Numbered from the stretch's first letter, positions 34,331 through 44,746 are shown. The stretch is 64,000 nucleotides of DNA from Archivesica marissinica (GCA_014843695.1 CM026391.1:40715324-40779323); one strand, 5' to 3'. The notes: a model not told the origin generated them from the sequence alone. Numbers and translations are program-made.

Positions 34331-34365
34331 CATCGTACCATCTCATAGTATGAGATGGTACGATG
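34331..34365. repeat. Perfect 35-bp palindrome
   Basis: 17-bp arms CATCGTACCATCTCATA and its exact reverse complement around a single central G, just beyond the satellite's right edge. Confidence 0.95.
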
Positions 34366-34439
34366 TCTTATTTGATAGCCCTTGGCGAGTTTGTTGAAGT
34401 TCATACTCGCCTGAACCAGGACACACAGTATCTTCGCCA

Positions 34440-34735
34440 TTTTAGGCGCTTTTTCTCATCGAATTAACAAAATATCAAATATTTGTGTCTACTTAAAACA
34501 AATTTTGTGGGGGGCATGCCCCCGGACCCCCCTAGCATGGCAATTGCCTGCGGCACATGCATCCGGTGGCTTTGCCACCGGACAGAACCACATTCACTGG
34601 CCTGTACCATTTATTTTTGGCCGGAACTAATTCTTAAGTACAGGCCAAAAATTGGCCTGTACAATTTCATCTTGGCCAGTACCTTTTCTCAAGTACAGGC
34701 CAAGTTGGCCGGAACATATTGAAACGAGTGTCCAA
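34440..34735. repeat. Segment rich in short inverted GGCCTGTAC motifs
   Basis: Contains 'GGGGGGCATGCCCCCGGACC', 'CCGGTGGCTTTGCCACCGG' (a hairpin) and alternating GGCCTGTAC / GTACAGGCC blocks at about 34600, 34640, 34655 and 34695. Probably a degraded TIR element; no protein. Confidence 0.5.
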
Positions 34736-35177
34736 CATTGTTTATTTAATTGCTTTGTTGGGGGTTATATAACTTAGGTGTTGCAGTAGCTAATGTGCTA
34801 TAACAGATGACAAAAGAGGTATAATTGATTGATTTAGTCACCAGGCCCGAGAATGTATACGATTGGTGTCTCCGATACCAGAAATCACGCGACATTAAAT
34901 TTTCTACTAGCCCCCAAGGTATTTTTAAACACAGGCCAATTGGGCTTATCAGATAGATTTAAAGAGACAGGCCCGACTTGGATACTGTTGAAAGATTATG
35001 GACACCTGTAATATTAAAAATGAATATCATTACTGGAGATGTTGATATTTTTCGTCTTAAATGAAATTAACATTCGCGATATTTAGTATATCCAGGATAC
35101 TCATACAGCCATAGAATGATAGAATGTTAATGATGGGGGAGCAGTACCCATAGAAAGAATGAAACAAAAACTATGTT

Positions 35178-35226
35178 CTATCTATCTTCCGCTAATGTCA
35201 AACCCCTCGCGGGGACGTAGACATGT
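35178..35226 (+). repeat. 49-bp block shared with a LINE ORF and SINE tails
   Basis: Contains 'ATCTTCCGCTAATGTCAAAC' and 'CCCTCGCGGGGACGTAGACA'. It matches the reverse complement of 37428-37476, inside a LINE coding frame, at 48 of 49 positions. Its last 33 bp also match the tail of SINE family B. Confidence 0.75.
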
Positions 35227-36094
35227 TAGGAAAATTGCTGTGGGCAGTGCTGCACATCATAGTCATAGATAGAATGTTAACAGTTTTGAGCGTTGCCAGG
35301 TTGTTACGGTGAGACAGGTTATACTTATATCCCGGCATGAAGAGTTTTCGCCCAGAACAGGTTTTCGCCTAACTGTGGGAATAGCATGTCGCGAGAGATC
35401 ACGCAATATTTCACGCTCCAGTTACCGGAATTATAAATAAACATACCTTGTGCACTTCCAATCTATTTCTAACTGATCATAATAGATCAGACAAGGTAAA
35501 TTAGCGGTGAAAACTTTAAACCTACCCCAGTTTTCATTAATTTCACTATATCCGTTTTATGTCACCATATAAATATCATTTTTTAAAGAAATTGGCAATT
35601 TTTTCTCCAAAATGACACATGCATCGTATGCCACGCCAATATATTTATGAATAAAAATGTCATTATAGTCTCACTGCTCCGTGTTTACGAGTTCCGTCCG
35701 TTATTACACACAAGGGGTCCTGCATAATATCGATTTTCACCATTTTTCGCCTTCAGGTCCATGTGTTGTCACAGAGGTTCTCCAACTGATATACATGCCC
35801 CGTTAAAACTAAATTAGTGTTTTAGATACAGTATACAGACAAAATGCTCTCCAACAAATAAATGTTGAGTGAAAATGATAAATTAAGCCTATTATTAAAG
35901 TAAGTCTTCCTTATTTATATTGTTTTGTTAAAAAAAACTGTTGCTTACATATTAATGCTCGCGCTGTAGGCAATTTCCACAGTTAGGCGAAAACATGTGA
36001 CGTCATTCCGGATTACTGAGAATGAGGTATTTTGTCAACTTTTCTCAAAAAGTAAACATTCGATTTTCTTCGAGATTTTGTATGCATGTTCCTT

Positions 36095-36287
36095 TAATGT
36101 CAAACCCCTCGCGGGGACTTATACATGTTTTCCTGGGCAGGCTCAGCCGACCTAAGCGATTAACCAGTACTAAGCAATGTGTGTGAGGTGCCTTGCTCAA
36201 TGACACTACATACGTGGCCTGACCGAGTATCGAACCAGGGACCGTTCGATTCCAAATCCGACGCTCTACCACTGGACCACGGACGCC
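36095..36287 (-). mobile_element. tRNA-derived SINE, family B, near full length (RanGAP1 intron 1)
   Basis: The minus strand starts 'GGCGTCCGTGGTCCAGTGGT' with A box TGGTCCAGTGGTAGAG and B box GGTTCGATACTC. The body is 'GTGTCATTGAGCAAGGCACC', 'ACATTGCTTAGTACTGGTTA', 'GGTCGGCTGAGCCTGCCCAG', and the tail 'AAGTCCCCGCGAGGGGTTTG'. The TTGAGCAAGGCAC motif recurs in many animal SINE cores. It sits about 150 bp from exon 1 inside intron 1. Confidence 0.88.
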
Positions 36288-36434
36288 ACACGTCATCATC
36301 ATCAGGTGACAGGATTTTTGTGATCGAATGGTAAAATATTGTTTATTTGGTGACATAAAATTGTTTGCAGTGTATGAGGAGTCCGTTATGTACTACATCG
36401 TCGGAAACCAGTAACACCGGGATACTTTGTTTAC

Positions 36435-36549
36435 CATCTTCGGGTTTATTTAGTTTCAGTCCTTTCCCTTTGAAACTGAGTTCGTGTGTTTCGTTCACGT
36501 TGGTGCCTTGGAGTATTTTAGTTACTTCTGCAATGTCATCTGATGCCAT
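36435..36549 (-). CDS. RANGAP1: RanGAP1 coding exon 1 (initiator Met)
   Basis: RanGAP1 stimulates GTP hydrolysis by Ran on the cytoplasmic side of nuclear pores, which drives directional nuclear transport and mitotic spindle functions (family knowledge). The exon reads MASDDIAEVTKILQGTN, then HELSFKGKGLKLNKPED; the human protein begins MASEDIA and has QLSFKGKSLKLN..EDAK. I chose this ATG because it aligns with the family's N-terminus. The exon ends after 38 codons plus one base at GATG|GTAAAC, and exon 2 supplies CA to complete Ala. Only about 101 of the roughly 580 residues usual for the family are in the window; the rest of the LRR domain, the acidic region and the SUMO-target C-terminal domain were not found. 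Confidence 0.95.
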
Positions 36550-36714
36550 GATTCTTCTATTGTATAAGAAACAAGGGATATTTGGGATTTTTTAATATTC
36601 AATTCAACCGGAAATGGCGGCAGAATGGTGCAAACGGTGATCGTAAGTACACTGGTTCATTGAATTTATCATGTTGTTGTTGTTGTCGCACCGTCTAGAT
36701 GGACGTAATTTAAT
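36550..36714 (-). promoter_or_regulatory. RanGAP1 promoter/5' UTR, possibly bidirectional
   Basis: Between the RanGAP1 ATG and the 3' end of an upstream LINE. At about 36608-36622 the plus strand reads ACCGGAAATGGCGGC, an ETS core (CCGGAA) fused to a YY1 motif (AAATGGCGGC), a pair typical of TATA-less housekeeping start sites. In the plus direction it is followed by GGTGATC|GTAAGTA, a consensus splice donor, hinting at divergent transcription. No downstream plus-strand exon could be tied to it. Confidence 0.55.
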
Positions 36715-37534
36715 TATTGTTATTATTATTATTGTTGTAGTTCGGTTAGTTCTTATTATTTACAAGTCACCAGTGGTTGCACTGAAAATAGCTGGAAAAG
36801 TTGCTCAGCCACAATCTCCGAAGGCCTGTTGCCAGAGTATACGGCTCTGGAGTTCAATGTTTGCTATATCATCAGGGTTGTTCACTAACCACGTCGGGTC
36901 TAGGATTAGCTTAACAAGTGTCACAGGGTTTCTAGTGTCTATATTTAGATCATGTGTGATTGTAGAAATCTGCTGTAGGAATCTGACCCTTTCTGGTACG
37001 AGGGCATCGCATTCGGCTAGGAAGTGTTGTCTCGTTTCGGGTTGTCCGCAACAGAGTTTACAGGTGGGTTCGATTCTGTACTGGTTGAACACCGCTCTGT
37101 AGGTTGTACGTTCCCGTCAGGATCCTACACTTCAGCTGGGCCCGTCTGCTGTCGTGGACGTTGTCCCGCACTGTTCCCCAGATCGGATGAGGGATTCCCA
37201 CGCGTAGTGAAGTTGGGTTGATGTATTTCAACGACGATTTCACAGATACATCTTCACACCATCCTTCACACACTTCGCCATAGAGAGCACTATTTACTGA
37301 TTTTTCCCACTCCAGTTTTGACGGCGGATTTGTTAATAACTGGTATGCGGATGGAAGATTATACTTCAGGAGTAATGCTTTAATACTATTGAACCAACTA
37401 TGTTCTGATATTGACTTCATATTGTCTACATGTCTACGTCCCCGCGAGGGGTTCGACATTAGCGGAAGATAGATAGGCCATAAACTGCTATTTAGTTTCA
37501 TATCCTCTTCTGAAAGTCGGTGGTGTGCATACAT
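36715..37534 (-). pseudogene. LINE C-terminal fragment abutting the RanGAP1 promoter
   Basis: Two overlapping minus-strand frames (37534-37058 and 37092-36805) form one C-terminal region split by a frameshift near 37075. The first has WFNSIKALLLKYNLPSAYQL and LRVGIPHPIWGTVRDNVHDS, then RRAQLKCRILTGTYNLQS. The second has FNQYRIEPTCKLCCGQPETR, QHFLAECDALVPERV, a C-x2-C..H..C knuckle common at LINE ORF2 ends. The 3' end is a short UTR and an (AAT)n-like tail near 36720. It is 5' truncated near 37540, has no RT domain left, and lies in the same direction as RanGAP1. Confidence 0.85.
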
Positions 37535-37932
37535 ACTCGTACTGACGCGAGTGCGGTCAATACACTAGATCAATCAGGTAGATCCTGTTTCGGTGCAATA
37601 AAGTCAATTTACATGTGGTCTAAGAGTATCTTGTATATTACGGTTTTAAAACGCACAGTACGCCGATCTATTGGAGGGTGACTGGTTGCACTTTCTCGTT
37701 GAAGCAGTTGATGGTAGAGCAACTTACGACTGTATGAGCGTTTTCTGTTGAAACTCTCGAGTTAACCCGTCGATTTCGGACTCGATTTAATTAAATACGC
37801 AATATGACCTTTGACTCGGACGCTAGTCGACCACCGGCCATGTGCTAGCGACATTGCGAGTATACTCTATGCAGAGTGACGCAATCTCTCTCTATATATA
37901 GATGCTGATGGTGATGATGATGATGTTAATGG

Positions 37933-37963
<31 letters not shown>

Positions 37964-38185
37964 GATGTGTTAGGTTAAAGTTAGAGTTGTTACGGAGTTT
38001 CAAGATGGCTGCAAAATAATATATTATTGAAGGATTTGATTCCCCTCTCACCCTTATGTTTCTAATACAATCAGCAGTGTATTGTACGGCTGGTCGGATA
38101 TGTATAGATAAGTATTATGTACAGGTAAATGTATACCTGATAGTTTACTAATACAATAGCGAGAGGGGATTAAGTATTTATACAG
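37535..38185. other. Noncoding DNA with (GAT)n microsatellite
   Basis: The microsatellite is at 37901-37966 (GATGATGGT variants). The remainder is unassigned. Confidence 0.5.
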
Positions 38186-38189
38186 GTGG

Positions 38190-38377
38190 CAAATGTTATT
38201 ATCTTCCAATGCCATTTCTATGATCATCTACGTATAACACTCTTCAATAAGCTGTCCACAATTTGTAATGTCAACTTAAACACACTACTTCTCGGTGACA
38301 TTAATAAGGATATTGCAACCAACACCATACTTTTCCTTACTGTACATGAATACATTATTGGCAGTGAAAGGTTCTGA
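38190..38377 (+). pseudogene. LINE ORF2 extreme C-terminus
   Basis: The frame with FQCHFYDHLRITLFNKL, LNTLLLGDINKDIATNT and VHEYIIGSERF before a stop resembles the conserved end of CR1/L2-group ORF2 proteins (C..H..LR..LF..L / LLFGD / VH.FI..S.RF). Nothing upstream continues it, so it is a fragment. Confidence 0.7.
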
Positions 38378-38465
38378 GATGGATGACTTCTAAAAGGTTC
38401 ATATGGCGGATTCCAATCGGAATGCTGACGTTATTGACACAACAACCAAACTTCCACAAATTGTG

Positions 38466-38699
38466 GAAGTCGTGATAGCGCAGTGGATGCGCGTTCGCTT
38501 CAGGTGCGAAAGGTCCGGAGTTCGAGCCCCACTGGAGCCGTTACGATTGTGCCCTTAGGCAAGGCATTTAAATTCCACGTTGCCTCTTCTCTCTCCCTCG
38601 TGGCGATGGATTCCATCAGGAATGAGGTCTCGAGAGTGATTTATATAAGTTGAAATAACTTGTTTCGCAATCGAGCTAAAATAAATTTGTATAAAAAAC
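38466..38699 (+). mobile_element. tRNA-derived SINE, family C, full length
   Basis: Head 'GAAGTCGTGATAGCGCAGTG' (A box TGATAGCGCAGTGG), B box GAGTTCGAGCCCC, then 'GTGCCCTTAGGCAAGGCATT', 'TGGCGATGGATTCCATCAGG', 'CTTGTTTCGCAATCGAGCTA' and the A-rich 3' end 'ATAAAAAACAACAAC'. Confidence 0.9.
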
Positions 38700-39125
38700 A
38701 ACAACCGACCCTATAATGAGTATTCAACCACTTTTCTCTATACTAATCTCTTTTTCTTCAAGTGCTCCGATTTGATAGTTCATGTTCTTGAACTTTCTTC
38801 ATATATTCCTTTAAATATTAACCATTTTCTTTTTTACATCCAAAACTATTGACTCACTAATACATTAAGTTCTGAAATTCTTTAGCAAATACATAGAATA
38901 GATTTCACGTATTTTCATTGTTATATTATATATTATTTTCCTGCCTATTGTATATCAATCAATTGATAGGGAGAAGAACTATATAAGTTTTCTTTCGTTC
39001 TAATCCCGTTCAGTCTACTGCTGTTAAATGGTATGTGAAATGTTCATTTCTTGATTACATGTACAAATACTGAAATAAATAATGTTTAAACTAAATGTTA
39101 TTTTCTACGGTTTATTTGATGATAA
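38700..39125. other. AT-rich noncoding DNA
   Basis: Nothing recognised. Confidence 0.3.
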
Positions 39126-39135
39126 ATGTTTTCAG

Positions 39136-39278
39136 CTAAAGATATGCTGAAGGAACGACAATTGCTCCGGCTTCCGGATTCGTTTGAGTTGGATTGGTGT
39201 GTGGCATCAGAGTATGGGACCAACTCTACAGTCAGGACACGTATGATCATGGCCGAAGTCAGAGCCAGTCAGAAATGA
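39136..39278 (+). other. Candidate terminal coding exon, unidentified
   Basis: The acceptor-like ATGTTTTCAG is followed by an open frame of 46 codons beginning KDMLKERQLLRLPDSFELDW and ending AEVRASQK, then TGA and an immediate AATAAA (39280-39285). Codon composition looks more gene-like than the flanks. I do not recognise the protein. The frame also opens with an in-frame ATG at 39126, so it could be a chance 50-codon frame. Confidence 0.3.
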
Positions 39279-39285
39279 CAATAAA

Positions 39286-40703
39286 TGCGAGAAAGTTAAA
39301 TGCCACCATATTCAGAAGTAGCGTCCAGTGATATGTTTCCTATGTGGATAAGGTGGATGTGAGGAAATCAGATGTTGGACGCTTGGAGCATAACAATCAG
39401 ATAAGTACACGTTCCGCTTCGGGGGTTAACTATTTGTATTTCAGGAAGCAAAGTACCATGCTTCATGGAGAACTAGAAGTAAGTTTGGGGTGTTTACTAA
39501 CACCTAATTTGTCTCTTGGAATAGATAAATGGAATAGGCCAGGATAAGGTAGCGATACTGTATTTAATCAGGAGTCCTGCAGAGAGAGTGAGTCGTCACT
39601 ACCAATGGGGGGAAAAAATTGTAATATTTCATATTTTTAAAGTGTGTTCAATAATGATTACATGTTACCATCCAAAGAATCGCCTAATACTATATAAATA
39701 CGTAAACACAAATTAGACATTGAATACCCAGGGTTCGCTTCAGTCTAGCTATAATCCTTATTACTGGATACAACACACCTAACAAAATAAAAGTGACCAT
39801 TTTAACTAATGTGTAGTTGGGGCCTCTTTATCAATGGATTTCCGAGCATTTTGTCGTACCATTGAAACATTTATTCAGTGATTTTGTCATAAATTGGGAC
39901 GAATGTATCTATACCAGATAAAGGACAGTGGTGTATTATTATATATCACGTATAAGGGAAATTCCCGTTTATTTGATATAAATCCGACTAGTATTAGCAG
40001 ATTTGGGTTTATTCTTTTCAAATCACTGTTCCCTTTATCAGTGAAATTAACCTCCAGGGCCTGATAAGAACGCGCAGTCAATTGTATGTATCATATCGGC
40101 TGATAAAAATTCATGAAAAGATCGTGCGTATACTCAGTGACGGCGCTATAAATTGGAGAACCGCACATTGCACTGACATTGCTCTCGGAACATCACAATT
40201 GACTGTGGTGACTTGTACATGCGACAGATTTGGGTATGTAACTATATATTATATTGTTCGTAGTTGTCATTAGAGGTTATTTTATCTGAAACTTCGTCTA
40301 AAGCAACTGTCCGAGACGTTACCAGAAACATGTTGTAGTAAATCGTTATTCAATGTGGTTCTAGTGATTTACGACGATGCATATCTACTGTTCATTGCAT
40401 ACATAATAATTAACTAATAACTACTGTTGAATCAAGTGTTGAAGATATGGCTGGGGCAGGGTTGTTATCAGCTGTTGTTGAAAGGGGTGTCAGGTACGCT
40501 CAAATTGCAGGAGCGGAGTAATAGGTATTGAGTGGTTCTAAGTTTGTATATATATATATATATAGATATACCATATGAGGTCATGATGGGTACGGAGTCA
40601 TTGTATATTTAGACCATGAGGGTCACCATGTGTATTGATTCTACATATACGTATATTTATGTCCAAGCATTATGGTAACTATTGTCTTGTTGTTGTACCA
40701 CCA
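39286..40703. other. Unassigned region
   Basis: A segment 39450-39483 is bounded by TATTTGTATTTCAG and GTAAGTTTGG, perfect splice-like signals around 34 nt, but nothing identifies it. (TA)n lies at about 40547-40570. The reading frames 39344-39547, 40081-39887 (minus) and 40082-40273 have no recognisable domain. Confidence 0.3.
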
Positions 40704-41418
40704 TGTATAATATAAGGTGGTAATAATAGCTGAGTAGATTGACGTAGCACAAGGGTATTATATTTGTTATTGTTGTAGTCGCTTCATGCCTGAACCAGGA
40801 GCCGTGAGAGGTGTAGCTCATGGACGTAGATCCTGTTCGGAATGATCAAGATAACAAGCTGGGGCACGAGCCGACTGGGATAGTTTGCCGGCGTGAGCTG
40901 GTGACGTCCATATACTGGAAAGTGTCGGCGGATAGCGGTAGCTGTACAGCATCGAGTCCGCCGTCAGTGGACCGGGTCCTTAGGACGCAGGGAGTTAATG
41001 ATCTTGTGCATTGTAAATCTTTGAAGTGTGCATTATAGCACTGTGACGGCAATACTTGCCATATTTTAAAGTGTGCATTATATAAGCACTGTGATGGCCA
41101 TACGTGCCAATGTTTAAATAGGTGTATTATAGCCTAAAGTTAAAGCCGAGTGTGGAACGGCAGATAGTTATATCTCGAACTGCTACATAAATTAACGGCA
41201 TTACCAGCCGAAGACCGGACTCCATACCGGAAGTGAAGCCATCATCGGTGAAGAGCCAAACTACGGACACACATACGTCTCCTACCATACATTGTCTGTG
41301 TTGCTAGTGTTGTTTGATGTATATTAAAATGTGTATATCTACTTAGTCTTTATGCATACACTTGATCCTGGTATCCGTGACCCTGAGATAAGCTGGCCCT
41401 CGTGTCATTCTGTGACAA
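40704..41418 (+). mobile_element. Possible solo LTR
   Basis: A 715-bp segment starting TGTATAATATAAGG and ending CATTCTGTGACAA, flanked on both sides by CACCA (40699-40703 and 41419-41423). The end has a GTATCCGTGACCCTGAGATA-type sequence like Ty3/Gypsy LTR ends, but it finishes in AA rather than CA. An internal 55-bp imperfect tandem repeat ('AAGTGTGCATTATA..GCACTGTGA') lies at 41020-41100. Weak call. Confidence 0.3.
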
Positions 41419-43225
41419 CACCACTTACTATAGCTTATAGCAGATCTGGTAAACCCAAGATTTGTGGTTGGATCGCAGGCAAATAAATCCATGAGTGCAC
41501 ATATTTGTGTTAAGTTTGGAGGCGTACATATACGTAAATCTTTGTATTTTCATTTTCAAATTCGATTTACCAGGTGCATACCTCATATTGATGCATGCAT
41601 GCATGCTTAAATAGCAGGCCAGTAATTTAACTAGGCTTTAACTGGAAATAATATAACATTACTAGATATTTCCTATTTTATTTATTACCTTTTTGCTATT
41701 GATAAAGCTGGTCGTATGTTTAACAAAATACGAGATTCCGGAATCACTGGTGATATACATGTAGGTCATAATGTGCCGTTATTCTTAGATGACAGAATAT
41801 GCGTTGATATTAATTTTGATTTTCAAGTTATTTTGAACGAAATAGTTTGGTCAAGTTTGAATGCTTATTAGCATAAGACAGATGTATTTGCTTCCCGACA
41901 AAGAATTCAGTATTGTCGGGACAGGTATTTTAATTTTCGAAACGAGAATATTACGTTTTAGAGAATTACTGAAGTCAATGCTGTTTCAGATTTCAGGACA
42001 CAGCCGTGATAATTAGTATTTGCGTCAGCTATTGGTCATATCAGATAGCTTCAAAGCGTACTAGGCAAAGTAGTAGTTTTACGAACTAGATATTTGCAAA
42101 CATGTATCCATTGCGCAAAAGATAGAAAAATACAAACATATATTTGCACGAGTAGATTATTGTCATATATAAATAGAAATGTATTATATAAATACATTTA
42201 TCTATTTATATATATATGACCCATTGTTAACCATGTAATATTATGATTATTATGCATTATGTATAATCGTCTGCTATTATTTTCGCGCCTAAATTATCAG
42301 TTCTCTGTTTGCGCGGGAACAAATTATATTCTGACAGCCGAAGGCAGCTGGTCAGTTATGTAAGATAATCGCCGCCGCTCTTGATGACATATACACACGT
42401 AATACTATTGTATAACATCACAGATGTTTGGCGCCGTAATGTCTGTTATAGATGTTAATTCTGCTATTTAAGAAATGAAAAATGATTAAGATATTAGTGC
42501 ATTTTTATCCAGCCATGGAGGCGTTAAGGAAATGATGTAACTCACTATTAGAATATAAACTGTTTCTATGATAGTTAGAAAAATTAATATTTAAAGAAAT
42601 ATTAACTCTTAAATATTAAAGTCGTATTAAATACGTGAACGGAAGATAATTAGGCCTTTAATTCCTTTTTGGAATAGTTTGATAAAGTGAAGGAAATTAG
42701 TATAGTAATAGAACTATTATGAACACATTGAAATGGTGAGGCGAATAATAAGATACGAGAAATCACGAATAAATGATACATGTTATAGATTTGAAATAAA
42801 GCGAGATTGTTGTAGATGATATTATACTAAGGAAAATGAAAAGCTGTGTTGAGTTATAGTATTTGAAGGACCGTCGAGAAATCCCCTAGACAACTCCAGC
42901 GAGTCTACGATAAGATAGACCCTGGTTAGAGCATTGATATTTTAAGGCAGTTAAAGAGCTGCAATATTGGTATGTACATACATTAAATATGATTTCGGAC
43001 GCCGGCGTCTTATGTTACGATGGTTATATGAAAACTGTGATCCCTTTAGAAGCTAGTGTTCGTATTAAAGACTAGTATGCTAGCCAGTAGTCCGTCAATG
43101 AAAGTGACGAAAGAATCAGACTACGTCAGTCGTGCCACTTGAAATGCACACACAGGAGCGTGCTTGTGTAGTAATTACATGTATGATTGTACAGTTAATT
43201 AATGGTCGTCCCTGGGATAGGACGA
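41419..43225. other. AT-rich noncoding DNA
   Basis: No gene. Contains a GCATGCATGCATGC run (41595) and an imperfect inverted repeat at 42163-42222 starting GTCATATATAAATAG and ending CTATTTATATATATATGAC. Confidence 0.4.
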
Positions 43226-43696
43226 TAGGTAAACATGTCTCCCGGAAGTGAATCTGTTTAACAGTAAGGTAATCCCAGAGGAGGATGGGAAGGAAACAGG
43301 TCTCCCGGAAGTGAGTCTGTTTATCAGTAGGATGTTCCCAGAGGGGATGGTAAGGAAACAGGTATCCCGGAAGTGAGTCTGTTTAACAGTAAGGTATTCC
43401 CAGAGGGGATGGTAAGGAAACAGGTCTCCCGGAAGTGAGAATGTTTAACAGTAGGATGTTCCCAGAGGAGGATGGTAAGGAAACAGGTCTCCCGGTAGTG
43501 AGTCTGTTTAACAGTAGGATGTTCCCAGAGGGGATGGTAAGGAAACAGGTCTCCCGGATGTGTGTATGTTTAACAGTAGGGTGTTCCCAGATGGGATGGT
43601 AAGGAAACAGGTCTCCCGGAAGTGTGTATGTTTAACAGTATGATGTACTTGGATAAGGGATGCTAAGGAGATGAGACACCCGGAAGTGAGTATGTT
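43226..43696. repeat. 62-bp tandem repeat, about 7.5 copies
   Basis: The unit 'GGTCTCCCGGAAGTGAGTCT' plus 'GTTTAACAGTAGGATGTTCC' plus 'CAGAGGGGATGGTAAGGAAA' plus 'CA'. Every unit has an ETS-like CCGGAAGT. Units decay toward both ends. Confidence 0.92.
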
Positions 43697-44269
43697 GGAA
43701 AGAGGCATGCCATTGGAAATGGACTTTATTGATACCAGTCTCTCAGTAGTGAGCCAAAGATGGTTACAAAGATGATTTATAAATTGTTTATGATTAACAG
43801 TACATTTATAAGATGTCATTGTGGAGAGAATTTCGAATTTGAATAGCATTGACTACTAACATTTGTATTTGTTCTATCGCAAGTCTTGCCCATTGCAAAC
43901 ATAGCTTGAGTTTTGTATGTGGTGTAGTTAAGACTTTCAAGTTATGTGCGTTACGTTAGTATAGTCTTAACAATACTTGACACACAACTGTGTGTGCGAA
44001 TTATTGGTGCATATAAAGATGATCACATGACTGTGGGTGCATGCTTGGTCATGTGATATGGTTCGATTGATCGTCAGTTCTATGCTTGGCTTAGATCGTA
44101 TCGCAAGCAATTCGAATTGTTTCAGGAATGGGATCTATGAACGGGTTTCCATATTGATTTAAATGTTTTTTGTGCATAATGTAACTACGTTTTTTTTGTG
44201 TGGCTGTAATGTGTTGGATAACTACCGATATACAGGATGACCTCCCTTTTCAAGTTGCGTCCCTTAGAC
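43697..44269. other. Noncoding DNA left of the ISL2EU-like element
   Basis: Nothing recognised. Confidence 0.3.
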
Positions 44270-44746
44270 TCTGGGTAGTTCCGGTCAAATGTACATGAAT
44301 TATAACATATCTTGGGAAATGAAGCGATAATCAAGCCATACGACCAGATATTGCATAGTACTTGTGTGCGTCGTCTACATATCAAACAAGTAAGTATATT
44401 ATTGGATGCACACGGATCGATCTTTAAATTAAGCATACTGTAGTGGTTTTGTAATATTACCGTGTATATATTTCGGATATGTTATAATTTCGGATATTCT
44501 ATACATCTATCTCAAATATGGTCCGCAAGTGTTACAGGCATGAGAAGTTTCAATTAATCAATTAATTTACTTAGCCCCCGTTCAATAATGACTGACAATA
44601 TACCGTTTTATTACATGATATGCGTTATTAAATTCCATATTTACAAAAAACAAATGAATATCCTCTATATACCATGTTGATTATCAGTTGATTATTTACG
44701 ATCACTAATTCACTATCACAATATCTTAATATTGTTTACTTTCAGA

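Larger units (their letters stand above)
26417..36434 (-). other. RanGAP1 intron 1 (about 10 kb, satellite-loaded)
   Basis: Bounded by donor GATG|GTAAAC (36434) and acceptor TTTCAG (26417). It holds several SINE copies, the 6.2-kb 41-bp minisatellite, a perfect 35-bp palindrome, stray satellite monomers (35111-35282) and a SINE close to exon 1. The frames at 26557-26868 and 27367-28094 have no recognisable domain. The stretch 35283-36094 shows one inverted pair: 'GTTTTCGCCTAACTGTGG' near 35364 and its reverse complement near 35976. Confidence 0.9.

Noticed and set aside
33515..34440. Minus-strand frames with YLWYLLPSGIN-type repeats
   Set aside because: Translation of the 41-bp minisatellite. 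The unit is not a multiple of three, and only rare combinations of 41- and 37-bp units keep a frame open.
36045..36356. 103-residue minus-strand frame beside RanGAP1 exon 1
   Set aside because: Its middle is the translated tRNA-derived SINE (head, B box and tail in order), so it is not a protein gene.
40820..41052. Open frames on both strands (72 and 68 residues)
   Set aside because: They lie in a GC-richer patch of the possible solo LTR; no similarity or splice context supports translation.
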